Shown in pieces: positions 1 through 6,232 of a DNA stretch of 6,304 nucleotides. The first letter of the stretch is position 1; each line of letters starts with the position of its first letter. The translations under genes and the position numbers were made by a program. Origin of the DNA: CAXDRM01 sp963991775 (GTDB lineage Bacteria > Pseudomonadota > Alphaproteobacteria > Rickettsiales > JABIRX01); contig CAXDRM010000082.1 of the NCBI GenBank assembly GCA_963991775.1, positions 1 to 6,304 on the forward strand, written 5' to 3'. The notes under the pieces were generated by a model. The model did no database searches. It worked only from the letters and a program-made list of their open reading frames with translations, and was not told where the DNA came from.

Positions 1-33
1 AAATATGATTGATTTTGCAAATCAGTCATATTT
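1..33. repeat. Strong hairpin downstream of bioC
   Basis: Two 15-base arms (1-15 and 19-33) are inverse complements except for one T/G pair (9 with 25), around a three-base loop TGC. It lies 27 bases beyond the stop codon of the minus-strand bioC gene, so it could end that transcript. No T-run follows on the plus strand, and on the minus strand the window ends, so a classic intrinsic terminator cannot be confirmed. It could equally be the inner hairpin of a larger palindromic element that continues left of the window. Confidence 0.6.
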
Positions 34-51
34 GAAAAACACTCAAAATAA

Positions 52-66
52 TCCTAAGAATTAGGA
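52..66. repeat. Small palindrome spanning the bioC stop codon
   Basis: TCCTAA (52-57) and TTAGGA (61-66) are perfect inverse complements around GAA. The TAA stop of bioC (minus strand, 61-63) is part of the right arm. Read along the bioC transcript, the bases from the stop onward (CTAATTCTT) are the same nine bases that open the element behind the pilin gene at 6064. The arms are short, so a function is uncertain. Confidence 0.4.
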
Positions 67-816
67 AAAGTTTTTTATAAAAGTAACCTCCCAACTAAGT
101 AAGATTTTATCGGTGTGAGGATGTGTAGCAAAATATTTGGCTTCAAGATCTTTAAAGAAATTTTTGCCTAAATATTTGGATTTTTTATGCGTAGCTACGG
201 CACCAATATTTTTAAGAATTTTAAAAAATTCTTGGAAAGAAGCATATTCTTTTTTAAGTGTCACAGTCTTCACAATCAGATTATTAATTTGTAACTCATC
301 TGCGATATTTTTAATCTCAGCCACTTCAGGCAAAGGCTTAAGATATATGCCAGAATTTAAATCCTTCAATTCGTTAAAACTATTATTAGTTAAACAATTA
401 AGTAATAAATAATCCGAAGTAACCCGCTTTGCCTCAGTTAAAGCTTTTGTAAGATCTGCCCATTGTAAAGCTAATGAGGAAATGCTCATATTAAATTCAT
501 TATCTTTAAAAGGTAAATTCTCCATATCAGCAAGCAAAGCCTTAGTGCCAGGAATTTTAGCGCATTTTTTTACCATCTCATCCGCAATATCAATTTGCGT
601 AATCGCTAAATGTGGATAATTAATTTTTAAAAATTTAGCTAAATAACCAGTACCACAACCAATATCTAATACTGACTTAGCTTTAGTGAATTTTTTTTCA
701 CCTTGTAAAAATAGCTCAGCCGCAACCTCTTTTTGAATAGAGGCAAATTGATCGTAAAGCTCAGCCTGCTTAGAAAAATTTGTAGCAATATGTTGTTTAT
801 CTTGCGTAGAACTCAT
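61..816 (-). CDS. bioC: BioC-like malonyl-ACP O-methyltransferase
   Basis: Predicted SAM-dependent methyltransferase that caps the free carboxyl of malonyl-ACP, letting the fatty acid synthesis cycle build a pimeloyl chain for biotin; cytoplasmic. The 251 aa match the family length. The N-terminal segment (about residues 7-36, with KQ, F14, Y21 and Q28 spaced as in BioC) is characteristic. The class I fold shows motif I VLDIGCGTGYL (49-59), an acidic residue after strand 2 (D76) and LLADMENLPF (94-103), followed by a helix with QWADL near 118-122. The start ATG at 816 lies inside the end of the BioH-like gene (20-bp overlap), so the two are translationally linked; no clear Shine-Dalgarno is visible. 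The stop sits in a small palindrome. A related small-molecule methyltransferase is possible, but the neighbour supports BioC. Confidence 0.85.
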   Translation of the reverse strand: MSSTQDKQHIATNFSKQAELYDQFASIQKEVAAELFLQGEKKFTKAKSVLDIGCGTGYLAKFLKINYPHLAITQIDIADEMVKKCAKIPGTKALLADMENLPFKDNEFNMSISSLALQWADLTKALTEAKRVTSDYLLLNCLTNNSFNELKDLNSGIYLKPLPEVAEIKNIADELQINNLIVKTVTLKKEYASFQEFFKILKNIGAVATHKKSKYLGKNFFKDLEAKYFATHPHTDKILLSWEVTFIKNFS

Positions 817-1420
817 TTACTAATTTATTAAAAAGTTTTTTGTCATGTAAAAAAGGTACATGCCCCGCTTCTTTAAAATACACGATATTCTCTGTTTTGA
901 AAAGAGTTTGATAATATTCAGCTTCGCTAGCTGGAATTATAGCATCTTGATTACCATGTATGATTAGCAGCTCACCAGTGAAACTAGCATAAAGCTGCGC
1001 ATTAAAATCATAAAGATAAGCGAGCCATTTATTTAATTTATTTAGATCATAAGAGGTTTTTGTGTGAAGCTCTCTGGCAATATGGCGATAATTTTTATCA
1101 CCAAAATAAAGCAATTTAGTAAATTTTTTTAGAAATTCTTGCGGTGCAGTAGCAAATTCTTGCGTTACTTGCTTACTACTATCTTTTAAATGAAAAGGAG
1201 TAGCAATAAGTATTAATTTTTTTATGTGATATTTTTTAGCCAGTTCAAGCGCAACACAACCACCAAGTGACCAACCAATTAGCATGTCATAATCCTGATC
1301 TAAAACTAAATCTTTCAGCTCTTTATTTAAATAATTATAAGCGTTGCTTGGTAAATCAAGAGATTTACTAATTAAGCTACTATCTTGCGCAAAACCTGTA
1401 ACTGTAAGAATTTTGGTCAT
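797..1420 (-). CDS. bioH: Compact BioH-like pimeloyl-ACP methyl ester esterase
   Basis: Alpha/beta hydrolase predicted to remove the methyl group from pimeloyl-ACP methyl ester, releasing pimeloyl-ACP for BioF; cytoplasmic. The catalytic triad is readable: Ser51 in GWSLGG (49-54), Asp159 in HGNQD (155-159) and His187 in EAGHVPF (184-190). A helical lid lies roughly between 80 and 145. At 207 aa it is about 50 residues shorter than E. coli BioH, mainly in the N-terminal part, and the usual HGWG oxyanion motif is replaced by TGFAQ (8-12). It could therefore belong to another of the unrelated pimelate-gate esterase families (BioG, for example, is of similar size). Its overlap with bioC argues for the biotin role. 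No Met codon lies upstream of the chosen start, and no clear Shine-Dalgarno precedes it. Confidence 0.72.
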   Translation of the reverse strand: MTKILTVTGFAQDSSLISKSLDLPSNAYNYLNKELKDLVLDQDYDMLIGWSLGGCVALELAKKYHIKKLILIATPFHLKDSSKQVTQEFATAPQEFLKKFTKLLYFGDKNYRHIARELHTKTSYDLNKLNKWLAYLYDFNAQLYASFTGELLIIHGNQDAIIPASEAEYYQTLFKTENIVYFKEAGHVPFLHDKKLFNKLVNEFYAR

Positions 1421-1443
1421 TTTTAAAGAGATTCTTTAGTAAT

Positions 1444-1631
1444 ATGAAGCTGTTTAATACTAAAGATTGTGGATGAATGACTAGGAGAAGAGTATGGCGA
1501 GGAGCAGATAGTACAAATAGTACTTGAGCACCGCAGCCATGCTTTCGACGACGCTATGTTAGATTTTGCAATAAAGTATTTGTTGTAAAATCTAATCATT
1601 CGCCGCAAGATTTAGTATTAAACAGTTTCAT
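1444..1631. repeat. 188-bp palindromic element between gshA and bioH
   Basis: The ends are long inverted repeats: 1444-1464 and 1611-1631 pair at 20 of 21 positions (the exception is G1449/T1626). Imperfect pairing continues inward (1467-1480 with 1596-1608, including GAATGA with TCATTC). Two hairpins lie inside. One has 13-bp arms, 1559-1571 and 1583-1595, with one G/T pair, and abuts the outer arm directly. The other is an interrupted hairpin at about 1491-1543 with an inner stem 1510-1514/1520-1524. The right outer arm contains the last codons and the stop of gshA. The minus strand carries an open frame (1423-1608) through most of it. This resembles Rickettsia palindromic elements in kind; I cannot say that it belongs to a named family. 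Confidence 0.75.
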
Positions 1632-2829
1632 CATACTCTTCAAAACTGGCAGCTAATGCAGCCAAACGCGCAATCAGCTGGTAACTATCTAACTTATTTT
1701 TAAACTCACTCAAATCATCTGCTGCCTTAAAAATTGCACCGCTAGAATTTAAATTGGTAAAAGCATCTTTTTCCTGATTAATCCGCAAAATACTGCCTAA
1801 AGGATTATTATTAATTAGATAAACAAAAATCTCAGCAGGGCTATTTTGATATTGATCAATAGTGGCAATACCTTCTTGAATTAAGATCTCTGCAGTGGCA
1901 ACATTGCTTTTAATTTTATGCATTTTATTGCGATGCTTCTTATTTAAAGAAAATACTTCTTCTGCATCTTTAACATGCATAATACCCATGCCGTAAGTGC
2001 CATTATTAGCTTTTATATAAACATAAGGTTCGGCTTTGATATTATGCTCTTGATATTTGCTTCTAAGTCGCGATAAGGTTTTCTCAGCCTCAATAGCGAT
2101 ACATTCTAGACCTTTTCTCTCTTTAAAATTTACTTTTTTACAAAAACCTAATTCAGTAGAAATTAAAAATTCTGCGAGCCCAAATTCTTTGGCAAATTGG
2201 CTAGCTAATTTATTATAGCTGCTAAAATGTTGGTATTTTCTGCGGCGATACCAACCCATACCTAAAGGTGGTATAACTGGTTGCGCTAGATTTTCAAAAA
2301 GAGCAGGGCGACCAGAAGTTAGATCATTATTCACAATTACTAAATCTGCAGTAAAATTTTGTTCGGCAATATGTAATTTGTCAGATTTTTTACTTAGCGG
2401 ATAAATAGTTAATGCTTGTTCATTACTATCAGTTAAATCTAATGCTTGGTTAAAATCTTCAGCAAAGCTAGCGCAAAGCACTTCGTAACCGGCAGAGTTA
2501 ATAATCTTTTTAAGTGCATTAACATTACTTAAATAAAAGCTGTTTCTGGTATGAAATTCGGTAACTAAAATAATTTTTTGCGCAGCAGCATCTAGTTTTT
2601 TAAGATATTTGCTAACTTCTTCACTAGCTTTATCTTGCGCGGCTCTGCTTAAATTATTGAAGCCCGCTGGAAAAATATTAGTATCTACCGGAGCAATTTT
2701 TTCGCCAGAATTTCTGATATCAACCGAGCTGTAAAAAAGTGGAGCTCTTAATTGCTCTTTAGCTTGAAACCAATCAGCAATATCAGATTTTTTTGCTTGG
2801 ATTATTTTATCTAATTGAGAACTAATCAT
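1618..2829 (-). CDS. gshA: Glutamate-cysteine ligase, proteobacterial GshA type
   Basis: Predicted to join L-glutamate and L-cysteine using ATP, giving gamma-glutamylcysteine, the first step of glutathione synthesis; cytoplasmic. It belongs to the GshA family seen in Acidithiobacillus, some other proteobacteria and Ehrlichia/Anaplasma relatives, not to the E. coli-type or plant-type ligases. Recognisable blocks are VDTNIFPAGFNNL (48-60), GMGWYRRRK (190-198), IKANNGTYGMGIM (272-284, an ATP-grasp-like loop) and NLNSSGAIF (359-367). The 403 aa are slightly short for the family (about 430), but all blocks are present and the frame is intact. The ATG at 2829 is the only Met before residue 191. The final codons and TAA lie within the palindromic element at 1444-1631, so the extreme C-terminus (EEYDETV) may derive from it. 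It is divergent from parE; no gshB is visible here. Confidence 0.88.
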   Translation of the reverse strand: MISSQLDKIIQAKKSDIADWFQAKEQLRAPLFYSSVDIRNSGEKIAPVDTNIFPAGFNNLSRAAQDKASEEVSKYLKKLDAAAQKIILVTEFHTRNSFYLSNVNALKKIINSAGYEVLCASFAEDFNQALDLTDSNEQALTIYPLSKKSDKLHIAEQNFTADLVIVNNDLTSGRPALFENLAQPVIPPLGMGWYRRRKYQHFSSYNKLASQFAKEFGLAEFLISTELGFCKKVNFKERKGLECIAIEAEKTLSRLRSKYQEHNIKAEPYVYIKANNGTYGMGIMHVKDAEEVFSLNKKHRNKMHKIKSNVATAEILIQEGIATIDQYQNSPAEIFVYLINNNPLGSILRINQEKDAFTNLNSSGAIFKAADDLSEFKNKLDSYQLIARLAALAASFEEYDETV

Positions 2830-2865
2830 AAAACCAAGATGGAGCTTGTTTTTTTAGTGAGTTTT

Positions 2866-2894
2866 TTTATATTGACCGGGCAGGTCTCTATAAG
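2866..2894 (+). promoter_or_regulatory. Possible parE promoter
   Basis: In the 121-bp divergent gap, TTTATA (2866-2871) and TATAAG (2889-2894) are separated by 17 bp and match the sigma-70 consensus at 4/6 and 5/6. This would leave a leader of about 50 bases before the parE ATG at 2951. A better -35 word, TTGACC (2872-2877), is too close (11 bp) to the same -10. In such AT-rich DNA a match of this kind is weak evidence. Confidence 0.3.
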
Positions 2895-2900
2895 ATGTGC

Positions 2901-2928
2901 AGCATAATCTTGAGCTCGCTAAAGGCAA
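2901..2928 (-). promoter_or_regulatory. Possible gshA promoter
   Basis: Read on the minus strand, TTGCCT (2928-2923) and TATGCT (2906-2901) lie 16 bp apart, each with a partial match to the sigma-70 hexamers. Transcription would start near 2895 and give a leader of about 65 bases to the gshA ATG at 2829. It overlaps the parE leader region, as expected for divergent genes. This is a consensus match only, with no other support. Confidence 0.25.
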
Positions 2929-2950
2929 GCGATAAAATTTAATTTTTTAT

Positions 2951-4918
2951 ATGACAGATTTACTCGAAAAAATGGCAACCACCACTTCAGAAAATAGCTA
3001 TGATGCTAGTGACATAGAAGTATTAGAAGGTTTGGAACCGGTGCGTAAAAGACCGGGTATGTATATTGGTGGCACAGATATTAACGCATTACACCATCTT
3101 GTAGCTGAAGTATTTGATAATGCTATGGATGAGGTAGTAGCCGGTTATGCTAAACATATTACAGTCGAATTTTCTGCTGCTAATGAAATTACCATCGCAG
3201 ATAATGGTCGTGGTATTCCGATTGATGAGCATAAAAAATATCCAGGCAAATCAGCTTTAGAAGTAATTTTAACTACACTTCATTCTGGTGGTAAATTTAG
3301 TAATAAAGCATATCAAACTTCAGGTGGTTTACATGGTGTGGGTATTTCTGTAGTAAATGCTCTATCAGAAAGTCTTATTGTTGAAGTTAGCAGAGAAGGT
3401 AAGGTTTATCAGCAACATTACTCACGTGGTAAGGTTGTGGATGCATTACAAGAAGTTGGTACTAGTAGAAGCAAATCTGGTACTAAAATTACTTTTAAAC
3501 CAGATCCACAAATTTTTGGTGAGCCAGCAAATTTCAATCCAGAAAAACTTTATAAATTTGTTAAATCAAAAGCCTATCTTTTTAAAGGAGTTAAGGTGTT
3601 TTGGTCAGCCTACCAAGAATTTGATAATGTGCCGCAAAAGCAGGAAATTTGCTTTCCAGAAGGTATAAAAAACTTGCTTGAAGATTTATGTGCAGGGCAA
3701 GAATTACTAGTTGAGGATAAATTTTTTGGTAGTGAAGATTTTAAAAATCAGCCAGGCAAAGTAGAATGGTGTGTTGCTTGGCCGAGCTATTCTGCTGGTG
3801 AAATTAAAAGCTTTTGTAATACGGTGCGTACACCTCTTGGTGGTACTCATGAATCAGCAATTCGTAGTGCCTTATTAAAAGCAGTGCAAAATTATGCAGC
3901 CTTGCATAATAAGAAAAATATCAATGTGACAGGTGAAGATATTTTTAGCGGGTCGATAATTATCATTTCGCTTTTTACAGCTGAGCCATTATTTCAGGGG
4001 CAGACTAAAGAAAAGCTAGTGTCGCGTGATGTAATTAAACCAGTCGAAGAAGTAATTCGTGATCAGTTCGAAAATTTCTTATCACAAAATATTAAGCAAG
4101 CTAATCAGCTTTTAGATTATTTTATTCAAAAAGCGGCAGAAAGATTGAGTCGTAAAAAACTTACGGAAGTTAATCGTAAATCAATCCTTACCAAATTAAG
4201 ATTACCAGGAAAATTAACTGATTGTTTAAATGATAATCAAGCTGGTACAGAGATTTTTCTAGTTGAGGGTGATTCAGCGGGTGGTTCTGCGAAACAGGCG
4301 CGTGATCGTCAAACTCAGGCAGTATTACCGCTTAAAGGTAAGATCTTAAATGTTGCAAGTAGCTCACGTGAGAAAATCATCGCTAATCAAGAGGTAAGTG
4401 ATTTAAATATTGCTTTAGGTTGTGGCATGGGTAGTAGCTATGATGCTGAGAAATTGCGTTATGAGAAAGTTATTATCATGACTGATGCAGATGTTGATGG
4501 TGCGCATATTGCTTCTTTATTAATGACTTATTTTTATCAAGAAATGCCAGATTTAGTCAAAGCTGGACATCTTTATTTAGCTGTGCCGCCATTATATCGT
4601 GTTACTGCTGGTAAAGTTACTTATTATGCTAATGATGATCGCGAGCGTGATGCGCTTATCGAAAAATTAAGTGTTAAATTTAAAAATATCGAATTAGGTC
4701 GTTTTAAGGGGTTAGGTGAGATGACGCCGGCTCAGCTTAAAGAGACTACAATGGATCCAAATACGCGCATGCTTTACCGTATCGTACTTGATGAGGATAA
4801 TGCTCTTGATGCAAGAGAAAAAGTAAATTCATTAATGGGTAAAAAGCCTGAATTACGTTTTCAATTTATTCAGCATGAGAGTGCTAAGGCGGAGAATCTA
4901 CAAGAGCTAAATATATAA
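2951..4918 (+). CDS. parE: DNA topoisomerase IV subunit B (ParE)
   Basis: ATPase and TOPRIM subunit of topoisomerase IV, which with ParC unlinks daughter chromosomes and relaxes supercoils. The GHKL ATPase domain shows E53 and N57 in EVFDNAMDE, D84 in DNGRGIP (84-90), the glycine lid GGLHGVGISVVNAL (125-138) and the transducer QTK loop (K353). The TOPRIM domain shows EGDSAGGSAKQARDR (439-453) with E439, DADVDG (512-517) and RFKGLGEM (584-591). KQARDR and the 655-aa length without the long GyrB C-terminal insertion favour ParE over GyrB. The first Met (2951) is chosen although a second occurs at residue 8; no Shine-Dalgarno is visible for either. It is divergent from gshA, and parC is not in the window. 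The frame is intact and no key residue is missing. Confidence 0.93.
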   Translation: MTDLLEKMATTTSENSYDASDIEVLEGLEPVRKRPGMYIGGTDINALHHLVAEVFDNAMDEVVAGYAKHITVEFSAANEITIADNGRGIPIDEHKKYPGKSALEVILTTLHSGGKFSNKAYQTSGGLHGVGISVVNALSESLIVEVSREGKVYQQHYSRGKVVDALQEVGTSRSKSGTKITFKPDPQIFGEPANFNPEKLYKFVKSKAYLFKGVKVFWSAYQEFDNVPQKQEICFPEGIKNLLEDLCAGQELLVEDKFFGSEDFKNQPGKVEWCVAWPSYSAGEIKSFCNTVRTPLGGTHESAIRSALLKAVQNYAALHNKKNINVTGEDIFSGSIIIISLFTAEPLFQGQTKEKLVSRDVIKPVEEVIRDQFENFLSQNIKQANQLLDYFIQKAAERLSRKKLTEVNRKSILTKLRLPGKLTDCLNDNQAGTEIFLVEGDSAGGSAKQARDRQTQAVLPLKGKILNVASSSREKIIANQEVSDLNIALGCGMGSSYDAEKLRYEKVIIMTDADVDGAHIASLLMTYFYQEMPDLVKAGHLYLAVPPLYRVTAGKVTYYANDDRERDALIEKLSVKFKNIELGRFKGLGEMTPAQLKETTMDPNTRMLYRIVLDEDNALDAREKVNSLMGKKPELRFQFIQHESAKAENLQELNI

Positions 4919-4938
4919 ATTTACAAAATAGCGGCATA

Positions 4939-4978
4939 AAATTACTCGACCGTAACTACGGTTATGCTCTCGTAATTT
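4939..4978 (+). terminator. Hairpin behind parE, possible transcription end
   Basis: AAATTAC (4939-4945) pairs with GTAATTT (4972-4978). Inside, ACCGTA (4949-4954) and TACGGT (4957-4962) form an inner palindrome. A competing pairing, GCATAA (4934-4939) with TTATGC (4962-4967), is also possible. It begins 21 bases after the parE stop. The bases that follow are T-rich but not a continuous T-run, and the outer stem is AT-only apart from one pair, so a terminator role is tentative. Confidence 0.4.
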
Positions 4979-5068
4979 CATTTGTTCTTTTATTCAATTT
5001 ATCCAAGCTGCAAAACTATAAATAAAGATGTAGATGTTAAACATAAATAATAAATTGTGCCAACTTAT

Positions 5069-5108
5069 AGTTGCATTTAAATATATTATATTTAACTTGA
5101 AGTTGCAT
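5069..5108. promoter_or_regulatory. Operator-like palindrome between direct repeats, upstream of pilin gene
   Basis: TTAAATATA (5077-5085) and TATATTTAA (5087-5095) are perfect inverse complements around one T. The palindrome is flanked by two copies of AGTTGCAT (5069-5076 and 5101-5108), 32 bp apart, about three helical turns. A second word, CTTATAG, also occurs twice (5064-5070 and 5111-5117). This lies 45-90 bases before the pilin ATG, where a regulator or promoter would be expected. Hexamer candidates nearby (TTGAAG 5097-5102 with TATATC 5122-5127, 19 bp apart) are poor. AT-rich DNA makes chance palindromes easy. Confidence 0.35.
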
Positions 5109-5152
5109 AGCTTATAGGGGCTATATCGGAAACTTTAAAGTAATATAGTGTT

Positions 5153-6067
5153 ATGAAAAGAAAATCAGCATTTAGTATCGTCGAATTAGCAATTGTAATT
5201 ATTATTATTGGTTTATTAGCTGGAGGAATAACAGCAGGTACTAAACTAATTAGGCAGTCTAAGGTTAAAACTGCGCAAAAATTCACTAAATCTTCACCAG
5301 TATGGGAAATTTACAATGATCAGCTAGAGCAAAGTGTGGTTGCTTGGTTTGATGCTTTGGATGAAGATAGCATTACCTATGATGCAGATACTAAATTAGT
5401 TAGTGCTTGGAAAAGTAAAGTTAGCCCGGCAGTTGATTCTGCAGAAGGTGAGCATTCTGCAACACAAACTACAGAAGTGAACCAGCCTTTATATGTTAGA
5501 GATGGTATGAAAGATTTTCCAGCAATCAGATTTGCTAATGATACCTCTGCAGAAGAAGATTACTTAGATGCTAAAGTTCCTTTAGCTGCAAGTGACACTA
5601 CTATTTCAGTAGCGATTGCTTATACTGCATATGATAAAGCCGGTGCTGATCCAGATAATACTAGCACAGCTGGTACGCCAGGTGGTACTTTATGGTTCCA
5701 AGGTTCTTCATCTGCTACTGCGGCAAATTCTTATGATGTGCAAGCTGATGCAACTAATGACATTCAAATTAGTGATGCTTCTTCAGCTTCTGGTGATTTT
5801 GCTATCAATAAATTAACTACAGCAGTAATTATTGTTAATGGTACAGCAGTTAGTATTTACAGAGATTTTGGAGATGAGCAAACTACTACCAAAACTTCAG
5901 CTGCAAGTCTAGCTCGTACAGTTTCTTATGTTGGTACTAATGCTGCTACTTCAGGTGATTTCTTTCATGGTGATATTGCCGAGATTATCGTATTTGATAA
6001 GGCTTTGAATTCGGAGGAGGCTATATTAGTCCGTGATTACATGGCCACCAAATACCGTGTAAACTAA
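5153..6067 (+). CDS. Type IV pilin-like protein with LamG/concanavalin-like body
   Basis: Predicted exported, pilus- or surface-associated protein. The N-terminus is a class III (prepilin) signal: a short basic leader MKRKSA, then FSIVELAIV with the expected Glu at position 5 of the mature chain (E11). The hydrophobic helix runs to about residue 33. Cleavage would follow Ala6, where Gly is usual. Beyond a helical spine (to about 60), the body starts VVAWFDALDEDSI (62-74), continues through a Ser/Thr/Ala-rich, Asp-rich strand region, and ends GDIAEIIVFDKALNSEEA (273-290) then YMATKYRV. This pattern is typical of LamG/concanavalin-like jelly-roll domains of surface proteins. At 304 aa it is twice the length of a major pilin, so a minor, tip-located or adhesive pilin is the best guess. 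No Shine-Dalgarno is clear. No other pilus genes are in the window, and the ligand is unknown. Confidence 0.75.
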   Translation: MKRKSAFSIVELAIVIIIIGLLAGGITAGTKLIRQSKVKTAQKFTKSSPVWEIYNDQLEQSVVAWFDALDEDSITYDADTKLVSAWKSKVSPAVDSAEGEHSATQTTEVNQPLYVRDGMKDFPAIRFANDTSAEEDYLDAKVPLAASDTTISVAIAYTAYDKAGADPDNTSTAGTPGGTLWFQGSSSATAANSYDVQADATNDIQISDASSASGDFAINKLTTAVIIVNGTAVSIYRDFGDEQTTTKTSAASLARTVSYVGTNAATSGDFFHGDIAEIIVFDKALNSEEAILVRDYMATKYRVN

Positions 6068-6232
6068 TTCTTCCTATTTTTGGCTATTTCTGAAACAAAT
6101 TTAGCTTTGCTAAATTATGTTTCAGCAGAGTAACGAAATTATCTTTTTATCTTGCGGTTACGTATTATCTATACGCGCCCTTATCCAAAAAGATAAGTTT
6201 CGTTAAAATAGCCTAAAACTAGAAAGAATTAG
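6064..6232 (+). repeat. Three-way-junction palindromic element at the pilin stop codon
   Basis: The outer stem pairs 6064-6089 with 6206-6232: 9 bp, mismatch, 3 bp, mismatch, 4 bp, one bulged T (6214), 8 bp. Helix 1 (6090-6125) has 16 bp, a TTT loop and a bulged A (6117). After a 5-base linker, helix 2 (6131-6205) has 18 bp with a bulged G (6197) and encloses a smaller hairpin, CGTAT (6161-6165) with ATACG (6171-6175). Helices abut without unpaired bases at two of three junction corners. The left end overlaps the pilin stop codon (6065-6067). No T-run follows, so it is not a standard intrinsic terminator. It could be a mobile palindromic element, a 3' stabiliser or a structured RNA. Confidence 0.75.

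Noticed and set aside
137..412. 91-codon plus-strand frame
   Set aside because: It is antisense to bioC, whose product has clear family motifs; the frame is a shadow.
1423..1608. 61-codon open frame on the minus strand between gshA and bioH
   Set aside because: It lies almost wholly inside the palindromic element, its Ser/Ile/Cys-rich product resembles no family I know, and nothing marks a ribosome binding site. It is described as a property of the element, not as a gene.
2874..2886. GACC/GGTC inverted repeat near the parE promoter
   Set aside because: Four-base arms are expected by chance and no known operator is recognised.
2916..2932. Small hairpin TCGCT/AGCGA in the parE leader followed by an AT-rich run
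   Set aside because: Five base pairs with a seven-base loop are too weak to call an attenuator or terminator; noted only because it lies 18 bases before the parE start.
3357..3668. 103-codon plus-strand frame inside parE
   Set aside because: It is out of frame with ParE, whose conserved motifs run through this stretch without a break.
5092..5286. 64-codon minus-strand frame
   Set aside because: It is antisense to the pilin leader; its hydrophobic content only mirrors the AT-rich codons of the pilin helix.
5616..5816. 66-codon plus-strand frame inside the pilin gene
   Set aside because: It is a Leu/Met-rich shift of the pilin reading frame with no start context; a shadow.
6149..6157. ATCTTGCGG shared with the minus strand of the other element (1603-1611)
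   Set aside because: Nine bases are too few to claim common descent, although both lie within the palindromic elements.
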